This document shows positions 6,543 to 13,919 of a stretch of DNA of 15,429 nt, piece by piece. The translations under genes were made by a program, and so were the position numbers. Source of the stretch: Rheinheimera sp. (GTDB lineage Bacteria > Pseudomonadota > Gammaproteobacteria > Enterobacterales > Alteromonadaceae); NCBI GenBank assembly GCA_003482455.1, contig DMYW01000032.1, positions 1 to 15,429 of the forward strand. The letters run 5' to 3'. The notes below the pieces were generated by a model, which saw only the letters and a program-made list of their open reading frames with translations, made no database searches and had not been told where the DNA came from. The stretch's first letter is position 1. Each line of letters starts with the position of its first letter.

Positions 6543-8045
6543 ATGAATGAGATTGTTGCCGCGATTAACGGCATCATCTGGAGCCAAGCCTTAATTGCGC
6601 TTTGTCTCGGGGTGGGCTTGTACTTCTCGTTACGCTCACGTTTTTTACAACTACGCCATTTCCGCGAAATGATTCGCTTAATGTTTGATGGCAAAAGTTC
6701 AGATTCAGGTGTCTCCAGCTTTCAAGCGCTGACCATGACGCTGGCTGGCCGTGTCGGTACCGGTAACATCGCGGGTGTTGCTACAGCTATCACTTTTGGT
6801 GGCCCAGGCGCTGTGTTTTGGATGTGGACTGTTGCATTTTTAGGCGCCAGCTCTGCGTTTGTAGAATCAACACTAGGTCAAGTTTACAAAGAAAAAATCG
6901 ATGGCCAATACCGCGGCGGCCCTGCGTTTTATATTGAAAAAGGCTTAGGCATGAAGTGGTATGCCTGGGTATTTGCTATTGCAACTATTATTGCAACGGG
7001 TTTGTTGTTGCCAGGTGTACAGGCGAATTCGATTGCATCAGGTCTGCAAAATGCCTTGGGTATTGACCCGAATGTAACGGCTGCGGGTTTGGCTATTATG
7101 TTGGGTTTCATTATCTTCGGTGGCGTAAAACGGATCGCCAGCTTTGCTGAAATCGTCGTGCCGTTTATGGCGCTGGGTTATATTTTGGTCGCCTGTGTGG
7201 TGATCGCGCTGAACATTGGTGAATTACCGAATGTGATTAAACTCATCATCAGCAACGCCTTTGGCCAAGACGCTGCCTTTGGTGCGATTCTGGGCCTTGC
7301 TATTGAATGGGGCGTGAAACGCGGCGTGTATTCCAACGAAGCCGGCCAAGGTACTGGTCCACATGCATCGTCCGCTGCCGCCGTGTCGCATCCAGCCAAA
7401 CAAGGCTTAGTGCAAGGCTTTTCCGTCTATGTCGACACCTTGTTTGTCTGTTCTGCAACGGCCTTTATGCTGCTTATTACCGGTCAATACAACGTGGAAG
7501 GGCCTGATGGTTCTAAGATGTATGAAGGTATTAAAGGTGTAGCGGCAGGCCCAGGTTATGCGCAAACAGCGCTTGAAAACATCATGCCTGGCTTTGGTTC
7601 GATTTTTGTCGCGGTTGCACTGTTCTTCTTCGCCTTTACCACCATTGTGGCGTATTACTACATCGCTGAAACCAATATTGCTTACATCAACCGTGCAACC
7701 AATCGTCCTTGGCTGCGTTTCTTGTTAAAAGTCGGTATTTTAGCGGCCGTGGTTTACGGCACAGTGAAAACCGCCGATTTAGCGTGGGCGCTAGGTGATA
7801 TCGGTGTTGGTTTAATGGCGTGGCTGAACATCATTGCCATCATTTTGTTGCACAAGACCGCCTTCGCTTGTCTAAAAGACTATGAAGCGCAAAAAGCACA
7901 AGGCAAAGATCCGGTATTCCACCCCGAAGCGCTTGGTATCAAAAATGCCGACTATTGGGCAGGTAAATCAGACAAAGAATTGCTGGCAAGTAGCTTAAAT
8001 GAACTGGCTAATGCCGAGCCTACTTCGGCGGAAAAACAAACCTAA
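6543..8045 (+). CDS. sodium:alanine (amino acid carrier) symporter, AGCS family
   Basis: The 500-residue inner-membrane protein belongs to the alanine or glycine:cation symporter family, which imports alanine, glycine or related amino acids with sodium. Diagnostic segments are SSFQALTMTLAGRVGTGNIAGVA (about 58-80), FGGPGAVFWMW (85-95), YRGGPAFYIEKG, and AIEWGVKRGVYSNEAGQGTGPHASSAA (about 253-278). About eleven hydrophobic segments are spread along the chain. A soluble Ala/Glu-rich C-terminal tail begins at about residue 440. AGGA lies eight bases before the ATG, and the length is in the family's usual range. The substrate is not decided by sequence alone. The gene has its own terminator, and I see no glycine riboswitch in front of it. 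Confidence 0.95.
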   Translation: MNEIVAAINGIIWSQALIALCLGVGLYFSLRSRFLQLRHFREMIRLMFDGKSSDSGVSSFQALTMTLAGRVGTGNIAGVATAITFGGPGAVFWMWTVAFLGASSAFVESTLGQVYKEKIDGQYRGGPAFYIEKGLGMKWYAWVFAIATIIATGLLLPGVQANSIASGLQNALGIDPNVTAAGLAIMLGFIIFGGVKRIASFAEIVVPFMALGYILVACVVIALNIGELPNVIKLIISNAFGQDAAFGAILGLAIEWGVKRGVYSNEAGQGTGPHASSAAAVSHPAKQGLVQGFSVYVDTLFVCSATAFMLLITGQYNVEGPDGSKMYEGIKGVAAGPGYAQTALENIMPGFGSIFVAVALFFFAFTTIVAYYYIAETNIAYINRATNRPWLRFLLKVGILAAVVYGTVKTADLAWALGDIGVGLMAWLNIIAIILLHKTAFACLKDYEAQKAQGKDPVFHPEALGIKNADYWAGKSDKELLASSLNELANAEPTSAEKQT

Positions 8046-8062
8046 TGGTTTGAATTGATTGG

Positions 8063-8089
8063 AAAAGGCAGCTTAGGCTGCCTTTTTTT
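8063..8089 (+). terminator. Rho-independent terminator after the alanine symporter gene
   Basis: The stem AAAAGGCAGC / GCTGCCTTTT closes a TTAG loop and continues into a run of T. It starts 17 bases after the symporter stop codon. Confidence 0.92.
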
Positions 8090-8151
8090 ATTGATTGTCA
8101 GTGCAAGGCTGGCTTGGTAAGGTGGTTTTTTTGTCGACCGAAGGTAAGTCC

Positions 8152-8655
8152 ATGCAGCTGCGCACCGCAAGATTGATTATTGATGAAGTCAGCAAGGCAG
8201 ATGCGCCTGCTGTGCTGGAACTATTAAACGAACCTGATTTTATTCGCAATATCGCCGATCGCGGCGTGCGAACCTTAGAGCAAGCTGAGACCTATATCGA
8301 ACAGGGCCCGCTGGCAAGTTACCAAGCTAATGGCCACGGCTTGTGGCGCGTCCGTTTAAAAGATGGCCCAATGATTGGCCTCTGTGGTTTGATTTATCGG
8401 GACTATCTTGATGTGCCAGATGTAGGTTACGGCTTTATGGCGCGTTATTTTGGCCAAGGCTATGCAACGGAGGCAGCTCAAGCTGCTGTTGATTATGGCT
8501 TTGCTAAACTCGGCCTGACGCGTATTTGTGGCATAGTGTCACCCCATAATGAGGCGTCAAAACGCATCTTGCAGAAAATTGGCCTGCAGTACATCAAGCA
8601 AATTACCAACCCTGACGGGAAAATTCTGGATTATTTTGAAGTGTCGCGTAGCTGA
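8152..8655 (+). CDS. GNAT-family N-acetyltransferase (RimJ/RimL-like)
   Basis: The 167-residue protein has the typical opening MQLRTARLIIDEVSKADAPAV and the central strand pair IGLCGLIYRD / VPDVGYGFMARYFGQGYATEAA. The GQGYAT loop is the acetyl-CoA pyrophosphate-binding motif. It ends with LTRICGIVSPHNEASKRILQKIGL, the usual motif B region. The ATG at 8152 is chosen because AAGG lies seven bases before it and the alignment with RimJ/RimL-type enzymes begins there. The open frame extends upstream to a TTG at 8095, which is next to the preceding terminator. The target could be a ribosomal protein, an amino acid, or a small molecule, and cannot be told from sequence. The last 25 bp overlap a converging lipoprotein gene. 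Confidence 0.9.
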   Translation: MQLRTARLIIDEVSKADAPAVLELLNEPDFIRNIADRGVRTLEQAETYIEQGPLASYQANGHGLWRVRLKDGPMIGLCGLIYRDYLDVPDVGYGFMARYFGQGYATEAAQAAVDYGFAKLGLTRICGIVSPHNEASKRILQKIGLQYIKQITNPDGKILDYFEVSRS

Positions 8656-8855
8656 CTATTTTTCTTAAAATCCTCGTAGGATTTATTTTCCACATCTTGC
8701 AGGCAACTGGTCGATAGCGGTTCTGGTAATTGTGAACACTGGGCGCGTTGTTCATCTTTTAGTTTGTTAAACCAATACTCTTCACTGCCGCGAGGCGGGG
8801 TGTGACAAGCACTTAACAATGAGAGGGCAACTAGCCATCCCCAATGGTTTTGCAT
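8631..8855 (-). CDS. small putative lipoprotein
   Basis: The 74-residue product begins with a short hydrophobic signal and a good lipobox, LSAC, with the lipidated cysteine at residue 17. The mature part is hydrophilic and rich in charged residues, with two more cysteines (40 and 51) that could form a disulfide in the periplasm. Residue 18 is His rather than Asp, so outer membrane sorting would be expected by the E. coli Lol rule. I recognise no family. The N-terminus has no basic residue before the hydrophobic stretch, which is somewhat unusual. The 3' end overlaps that of the GNAT gene by 25 bp. The ribosome binding site is weak. Confidence 0.7.
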   Translation of the reverse strand: MQNHWGWLVALSLLSACHTPPRGSEEYWFNKLKDEQRAQCSQLPEPLSTSCLQDVENKSYEDFKKNSQLRDTSK

Positions 8856-9015
8856 GATGAGATCCGTCTAATGATGAGTGCTGCGATTGATGCTTACACA
8901 TGATGCGGCGAGGCAAATAGCTTTGAAAACACTATGCCATAGCCTAGGTTGTCATGAAAGCGCCATCAACGGCTTTTAGGCTGGAACTACGGTTAAAAGT
9001 TCCGGTTTGCCAACG

Positions 9016-10017
9016 ATGCAACTTCCTGAATTACATCAACTTGAATACTTGCTCACCAGTGCTCCTGCCGGTGTTCAGCTGCATTTGCTCGGCGAGATCC
9101 CTGATGCGTCACGCGCTTGGCCTTTTTATATGGTGCAAGTGGGGCAGGCAGCGGCAGACAAGCCGGCGTTGCTGTTAACTGCTGGCGTGCATGGCTTAGA
9201 GCGTATTGGCAGCCAGGTGCTGCTCGCCTACCTTGAAACCTTGTGTGCACGCCTAAGTTGGGATGAAAGCCTGCATCGCTTGCTGGAACAAGTGCAGTTG
9301 TATGTGGTGCCGATTGTTAACCCTGCAGGCATGAGCCGCGGCTGGCGCAGCAACGCCCAGCATGTCGATTTGATGCGTAACGCACCGGTTGAATGCGCGG
9401 AGCAGCCGCTACCGCTCATTGGCGGTCATCGTTATTCAAAACGGCTGCCGTGGCATCGCGGCGACCCTGCGCAGATGGAAGTTGAAGCGCTGTTATTGCA
9501 ACAGTTGCTAAAGGACTATCTGTTGCCACGCGCCAGTTCGATAGTGCTGGATTGTCACAGTGGTTTTGGGCAAACCGACCGCTTGTGGTTTCCGTATGCG
9601 CGTTCGGCATTACAGCCGATCGCGCATCTTGCGCATATGCATCGGCTGCGTGAGTTGTTTTTCCAAACGTATCCGCACCAAAACTACATTTTTGAGCCAC
9701 AAAGTGCGCATTACTTGTGCCATGGCGACTTGTGGGATTATTTCTATCAACAAGCGCTTGAGCATCAGCATTTGATGCTGCCACTAACTTTGGAAATGGG
9801 CAGTTGGAATTGGGTGCGTAAAAACCCGTTTCAGTTGTTGCGTGCGCAGGGTTTGTATCATCCGGTAAAACCGCATCGAGTAAAACGCGTATTGCGTGGT
9901 CATCTGATTTTATTGGATTTTCTGGTGCATGCGACGGCGGCGATGCCGACATGGTTACCTACAGTCAGCCAGCGCAATAGCTTAGAGGCCTTGGATTTAT
10001 GGTATCGACGGACTTAA
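9016..10017 (+). CDS. M14-like zinc carboxypeptidase (DUF2817-like metallopeptidase)
   Basis: The 333-residue protein shows the M14 layout. The first zinc pair is His59 and Glu62 in AGVHGLERIGSQ. Substrate-carboxylate residues lie in VNPAGMSRGWRSN (Arg111, Asn113), followed by VDLMRN. The third zinc ligand is His181 in LDCHSGFG. The catalytic Glu is probably Glu260 in LTLEMGS. There is no signal peptide, so it should act in the cytoplasm. Some relatives cut peptidoglycan peptides or act as amidohydrolases; the substrate here is unknown. The start is uncertain: ATG 9016 and TTG 9007 are both possible and neither has a clear ribosome binding site. The 3' end overlaps the next gene by 19 bp, so the two are likely co-translated. 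Confidence 0.83.
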   Translation: MQLPELHQLEYLLTSAPAGVQLHLLGEIPDASRAWPFYMVQVGQAAADKPALLLTAGVHGLERIGSQVLLAYLETLCARLSWDESLHRLLEQVQLYVVPIVNPAGMSRGWRSNAQHVDLMRNAPVECAEQPLPLIGGHRYSKRLPWHRGDPAQMEVEALLLQQLLKDYLLPRASSIVLDCHSGFGQTDRLWFPYARSALQPIAHLAHMHRLRELFFQTYPHQNYIFEPQSAHYLCHGDLWDYFYQQALEHQHLMLPLTLEMGSWNWVRKNPFQLLRAQGLYHPVKPHRVKRVLRGHLILLDFLVHATAAMPTWLPTVSQRNSLEALDLWYRRT

Positions 10018-10787
10018 GTTCAGGTCATGCGGCGCCGGCAGGTTCATTAGTATTGCTGCGTGGTTTAGCGCGCCAAGCGGCACATTGGGGCGACTTGCCT
10101 ACCCAGCTAGCACAGTCACTAAACATGCCGGTGTATTGCCCGGATTTGCCGGGAATGGGCGAGGCCAGCGCGCAAACAGCGGCCCGCTCAATTCCGCTGC
10201 AAACCTTGCAACTGTTGCCGCGGCTGCTTGGCCACATTCCGCCGCCTTGGCACTTGGTCGGCATGTCGCTGGGCGGCATGGTGGCGTTGGAGCTCGCACG
10301 ACAACAAAGTGCACAGGTGGCGTCTGTGGTGCTGATCAATTCGAGTGTTGCGTCTTTGTCACCGTTTTACCATCGATTGCAATGGCCTATGTACCCCAAA
10401 GTGCTGGCGTGTTTGCTCGCTTCTGCCGCAACGCGTGAAGCTTTGATCTTGCAGATGACTAGCGCATACAGCGTAAGCGAGCAGCATCCAGCGCTGGCGC
10501 AATGGCAGGGCATTGCACGTCGCCAACCGGTTAGCACCGTGAATGCGCTGCGTCAATTGTGGGCGGCTAGCCGTTATCAACTGCAAGGTATGCCGGAGTG
10601 TGCTGGCTTGGTGATCACCAGCGCGGCGGATCAGTTAGTTTCACCGCGTTGTAGTGAAGCGCTATCGCATGCGTTAGGCTGGCCTTTGCGGCGTCACCCA
10701 AGTGCAGGCCATGATATTGCGTTAGATGAGCCGCGCTGGCTCTATCAACAACTACTGGATTTTTATCAATCGTTGTCGTCAAAGTGA
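9999..10787 (+). CDS. alpha/beta-fold hydrolase
   Basis: The 262-residue protein has the order of the alpha/beta hydrolase fold. The oxyanion strand is LVLLRGLARQAAHWGDL (about 17-33), where many relatives have HG. Then come PDLPGMGEAS and the nucleophile elbow GMSLGG with Ser90. The acid is probably Asp211 in TSAADQLVSP, and the base His238 in SAGHDIALDEP. No signal peptide is present. Such enzymes cleave esters, thioesters or similar bonds; the substrate is unknown. The ATG lies within the end of the peptidase gene, with GAGG about ten bases upstream. Its 3' end overlaps the converging DTW-domain gene by 22 bp. A shared pathway with the peptidase is an inference. Confidence 0.88.
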   Translation: MVSTDLSSGHAAPAGSLVLLRGLARQAAHWGDLPTQLAQSLNMPVYCPDLPGMGEASAQTAARSIPLQTLQLLPRLLGHIPPPWHLVGMSLGGMVALELARQQSAQVASVVLINSSVASLSPFYHRLQWPMYPKVLACLLASAATREALILQMTSAYSVSEQHPALAQWQGIARRQPVSTVNALRQLWAASRYQLQGMPECAGLVITSAADQLVSPRCSEALSHALGWPLRRHPSAGHDIALDEPRWLYQQLLDFYQSLSSK

Positions 10788-11455
10788 AGGTGTGGTTTAC
10801 CCGCCATATAGCGGCGGCGAAACTCACGAAAATACTGCTGCAAATCATTTGCAGCTTGATCGTCACCGGCGAGTTTCAGCACTTCGATGCCGACTTCTGC
10901 CGTGCATAGCTGGTGCAAATGGGCAGCTTCGCGCAGCACATAGCTGGAGCTGGCGCTCGGTTGGATACCCAGTACCGGGAAATTGGCGATATAGGGGCTT
11001 TTGCTAAACATCTTTTTCGCTTCGCGCCAAGTGCCATCCAGCATAATGAACAAAGGGATAGGCCCCGATGGATCCGTCGTTGGCAGCACGCTACTGACGC
11101 AACGTGCCGGCTCAGCGTATTCATGCGGAAACACCACGTACGGCTGGTACCGCGGATTTTGTAGCAGCGCCAGTAGCTCTGGATCCGGCTGGGTACGGTC
11201 CCAGACAAAAGCAAAACTTTCCGCCGCGACATCAGCAATCAAGCGGCCGGTATTGGACGGTTTGTAACATTCACCGGTATACATCAAAAACAAAAACGCG
11301 CTACGAGCGGTCGCTGTGGGCACACAAGCACAGACGCAATCGGCTTTAGGCAACAAACAATCTTCGCAGCGGATCACACGCGAGCCGCGAGCATGAAATG
11401 GCTTGGTGGTTTTGGTTAATTCGCGCAAACGAAGCGCAAGCACCGCATTGGGCAT
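10766..11455 (-). CDS. tapT: tRNA-uridine aminocarboxypropyltransferase (DTW domain, YfiP/TapT-like)
   Basis: The product resembles E. coli YfiP (TapT), which transfers the aminocarboxypropyl group of S-adenosylmethionine to uridine 47 of tRNAs, giving acp3U. The chosen ATG gives 229 residues and starts where YfiP does, at MPNAVLALRLRELTKTTKPF. A longer reading from 11524 adds a Cys-rich leader without a ribosome binding site, while GAGAAG lies close before 11455. A zinc-binding cluster, Cys30, Cys33, Cys40 and Cys42 (RCEDCLLPKADCVC), precedes SNTGRLIADV and the DTW-type motif LDGTWREAKKMF (139-150). ALREAAHLHQLCTAE-like and FRRRYMAGK segments near the end also fit, the former reading LREAAHLHQLCTAE here. 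aceK lies upstream on the same strand, 153 bp away. Confidence 0.92.
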   Translation of the reverse strand: MPNAVLALRLRELTKTTKPFHARGSRVIRCEDCLLPKADCVCACVPTATARSAFLFLMYTGECYKPSNTGRLIADVAAESFAFVWDRTQPDPELLALLQNPRYQPYVVFPHEYAEPARCVSSVLPTTDPSGPIPLFIMLDGTWREAKKMFSKSPYIANFPVLGIQPSASSSYVLREAAHLHQLCTAEVGIEVLKLAGDDQAANDLQQYFREFRRRYMAGKPHLHFDDND

Positions 11456-11608
11456 GGAATTCTTCTCACTACAGCTGCCAGTCGGCAAGGCGCAGAGGGT
11501 ACCACAGCTAGCCTGGTTATGCATGGCATTGGCTTGGAGATCTTGCGCTGTGATTTATTTCAGCTATCCAGTGCAGTTATCCAATATCGCTGTTGTTATC
11601 CGCGGCTG

Positions 11609-13339
11609 CTATTGGCCATAACGCACACAAAAGCGTTGCTGTTGGCTATACGGAAACACATCTTCCACTTGCCCTTGGCGGATACTCTGCTGTTTTTGTT
11701 GCCAATATTGATAGTCCAATAGTTCAGGGTGGCTTTGGCTCAGCAATTGCCGTAGCTGCGGCTGTGACGTGACAAAGGTGGCAATTTGCTCTGGGAACAC
11801 ATCCCCTAGGTGAATAGGGTACCAAGGTTCGGCGCTTAGCAAATCATCCCAATTGTCGGGCGTTGGAATGGCGCGGAAATTCATATCGAGTAGATATTGC
11901 ACTTCGTCATAGTCGTAAAACACCACGCGGCCGTGACGGGTCACCCCGAAGTTTTTCAGCAGCATGTCGCCAGGGAAGATGTTGGCGGCCACCATATCTT
12001 TCAGCGCTTGGCCGTAATCCTGCATTAGCCGGTGTTTTTCTGTGTCGTCGGCTTGTTCGAGTGCGATATTCAGCGGTGTCATCCGCCGTTCGATATACAA
12101 ATGACGGATCACCAGTTGATCGCCATCGCGGTACATAGAATCGGCGATCGTGGCATTGAGCTCATCGAGTAACTCTTTGCTAAAGCGATGAATAGGCAGT
12201 GCGACATCCGAATACTCCATGGTATCTGCCATGCGCCCAACGCGGTCGTGGCTTTTTACCAAGTGGTAACGGGCTTTGACGGTATCGCGACCAAAGGGTT
12301 TGCTCTCAGCAAAAGTATCGCGGATCACTTTAAACACATAAGGGAAGCTGGGCAGCGTAAACACCATCATCACCAAGCCGCGGATGCCGGGCGCGGCAAC
12401 AAATTGATCATCGCTTTGTGCTAAATGACTGAGTAACTCGCGGTAATATTCGGTTTTGCCTTGTTTATGCAAGCCGACGGCGGAATACAGCTCCGCCAGC
12501 GTGCGGTGCGGCAACAGTTCTTTTAAGAAATGCACTAACGCCGATGGCACCGGCACGTCCACCATAAAGTAGGCGCGGGAGAAGCCAAAAATCAGGCTCA
12601 TATCGGTCGGTTCGGTCAGTAGTGCATCAATATAAATGCCGCGTTTCGGGTCGTGCAAAATCGACAAGATGAATGGTTCTTGGCCGTCGGGTGTGACAAT
12701 ACGCCCGACCAAATAGGCGGCTTTGTTGCGATAAAACACCGACTTCAGAATATCCAGCCGTAACAGATGGATGGGGTGTAAGTCATGGCGAGCTTGTTCG
12801 GCATAACTTTTTAGCACATAGCGGATGTCGCGATCCAAGTTGCTAAATTGCAGCGTCGGCAAAGTCCGGCGCAAGATTTGGCGAATGGCGGCACGCATGC
12901 CGGTTTCGGCGGGAAAATAGCTGTCATAGACAGACGCCATCGGCACCGGCAAACGCTCTTTGCTGACAGTCGATTCCACGAAAATCAATTGGTTATGGAA
13001 GTATTGCCGGTGAAACAAGCGGCAAAACACCGAGTTGTAGAAGGTTTCTGCCAATTCGGCTTGCGGGTGAAACAACAAGGCTTGTTGATAACACGCTTTA
13101 ATCTCTTGCCAAAGTTCAGTGTCGGGTGTGCCGCGGTGGCCGATTTGCCGTAACTGCTCGATGGTTTCTGTTACCCGATCATCGTAATAATGAATGCGAT
13201 CGGCGCTATCTTGCTGGTAGCCGCGCCAATTGGCATTTTGAAAGTGTTCACCAGCTTGATGGGTGATTTGTTGGAACAGCCGGAAATGCCGGCGAAAGCC
13301 TTTTAAAATCAATTCAGCGATGGCACGAGCGTCATGCAT
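11609..13339 (-). CDS. aceK: isocitrate dehydrogenase kinase/phosphatase
   Basis: AceK phosphorylates and dephosphorylates isocitrate dehydrogenase and so sets the split between the TCA cycle and the glyoxylate bypass. From the ATG at 13339 it has 576 residues, close to E. coli AceK (578). Family segments are clear: FYNSVFCRLF, FYRNKAAYLVG, SLIFGFSRAYFMV, the nucleotide-binding loop APGIRGLVMMVFTLPSFP, VFKVIRD, HDRVGRMADT, IRHLYIERRMTPLN and NIFPGDMLLKNFGVTRHG, followed by VVFYDYDE. The frame extends to TTG 13369, but the predicted transcription start lies downstream of that codon, which favours ATG 13339. No aceA or aceB is adjacent, unlike the E. coli aceBAK operon. Confidence 0.96.
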   Translation of the reverse strand: MHDARAIAELILKGFRRHFRLFQQITHQAGEHFQNANWRGYQQDSADRIHYYDDRVTETIEQLRQIGHRGTPDTELWQEIKACYQQALLFHPQAELAETFYNSVFCRLFHRQYFHNQLIFVESTVSKERLPVPMASVYDSYFPAETGMRAAIRQILRRTLPTLQFSNLDRDIRYVLKSYAEQARHDLHPIHLLRLDILKSVFYRNKAAYLVGRIVTPDGQEPFILSILHDPKRGIYIDALLTEPTDMSLIFGFSRAYFMVDVPVPSALVHFLKELLPHRTLAELYSAVGLHKQGKTEYYRELLSHLAQSDDQFVAAPGIRGLVMMVFTLPSFPYVFKVIRDTFAESKPFGRDTVKARYHLVKSHDRVGRMADTMEYSDVALPIHRFSKELLDELNATIADSMYRDGDQLVIRHLYIERRMTPLNIALEQADDTEKHRLMQDYGQALKDMVAANIFPGDMLLKNFGVTRHGRVVFYDYDEVQYLLDMNFRAIPTPDNWDDLLSAEPWYPIHLGDVFPEQIATFVTSQPQLRQLLSQSHPELLDYQYWQQKQQSIRQGQVEDVFPYSQQQRFCVRYGQ

Positions 13340-13371
13340 AGTTGGAAATTTTCTCGAGTATTTACTCAAAT

Positions 13372-13400
13372 CTTATACCCCAGAGTATCACGTGGTGCAA
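13372..13400 (-). promoter_or_regulatory. candidate aceK promoter
   Basis: On the minus strand, TTGCAC (13400-13395) and TATAAG (13377-13372) are separated by exactly 17 bp. The -10 matches five of six consensus bases, and the -35 keeps TTG. Transcription would start near 13365, about 25 bp before the ATG at 13339 and after the alternative TTG at 13369. Confidence 0.6.
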
Positions 13401-13495
13401 GCCAGCCAAGACCCGCCGTTGTTGGGGCGGCGCTGCCAAACGTCGAATATAAACTGCTAGTTTGCCGGTTGTTTGGCGTGATGGCTATCCGACTT

Positions 13496-13524
13496 TTGTC
13501 GTTTGCTGCTAGGCTCAGCATAAT
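13496..13524 (+). promoter_or_regulatory. candidate promoter of the DUF1840 gene
   Basis: TTGTCG (13496-13501) and CATAAT (13519-13524) are separated by 17 bp, giving a predicted start near 13531, about 48 bp before the ATG at 13579. It is divergent from the aceK promoter. Confidence 0.55.
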
Positions 13525-13578
13525 GTCGTTTGATGACGTTTTGTGGATTTAATGGCTGTATAGCGTATGGGAGGTTTT

Positions 13579-13869
13579 ATGTTAGTGACGTTTCACAGCA
13601 AAGATCATTATCCAATTCAAATGCTTGGTGAACCTGCCTTGCAGCTGATTAGCATGATGGGACTCAATGCCAAGGTGCCAGGTGCTATTTATGCGGACGA
13701 TGTGCCGCAAGCCTATTGGCAATTGCAAGAAGCGTTAGCCGACCTCCCTGCACAAGTCACCTTGGACGAGGAGGGACAGCCGCAAGTCACCTTGCAGCAA
13801 CGCGCAGTCCCGCTGCTGGCGATGCTCAAAGCGGCCGTCAAAGCCCAGCATCCGGTACACTGGGACTAA
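13579..13869 (+). CDS. DUF1840 family protein
   Basis: The 96-residue protein fits DUF1840, a family of small cytoplasmic proteins of unknown function in proteobacteria. It has the family opening, MLVTFHSKDHYPIQMLGEPALQLI, then MMGLNAKVPGAIYADDVPQA, a polar middle, and a C-terminal helix AVPLLAMLKAAVKA. The start at 13579 is preferred because GGAGG (13570-13574) stands just before it. The ATG at 13567 would place that ribosome binding site inside the gene. It is transcribed away from aceK and converges on the chemoreceptor gene with a 50-bp gap in which I see no terminator. Confidence 0.82.
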   Translation: MLVTFHSKDHYPIQMLGEPALQLISMMGLNAKVPGAIYADDVPQAYWQLQEALADLPAQVTLDEEGQPQVTLQQRAVPLLAMLKAAVKAQHPVHWD

Positions 13870-13919
13870 GCACCTTCGCCTAACGCGAGCCAGGGCGACC
13901 GCTGCACGACGTGACAAAA

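Noticed and set aside
9416..9952. 178-residue minus-strand ORF opposite the M14-like peptidase
   Set aside because: It is an antisense shadow rich in Ala, Asn and Thr, while the plus strand carries ordered catalytic motifs.
13405..13435. GC-rich hairpin (CCGCC ... GGCGG) between aceK and the DUF1840 gene as a terminator
   Set aside because: It has no T run on either side and lies between divergent promoters, where no transcript needs to end.
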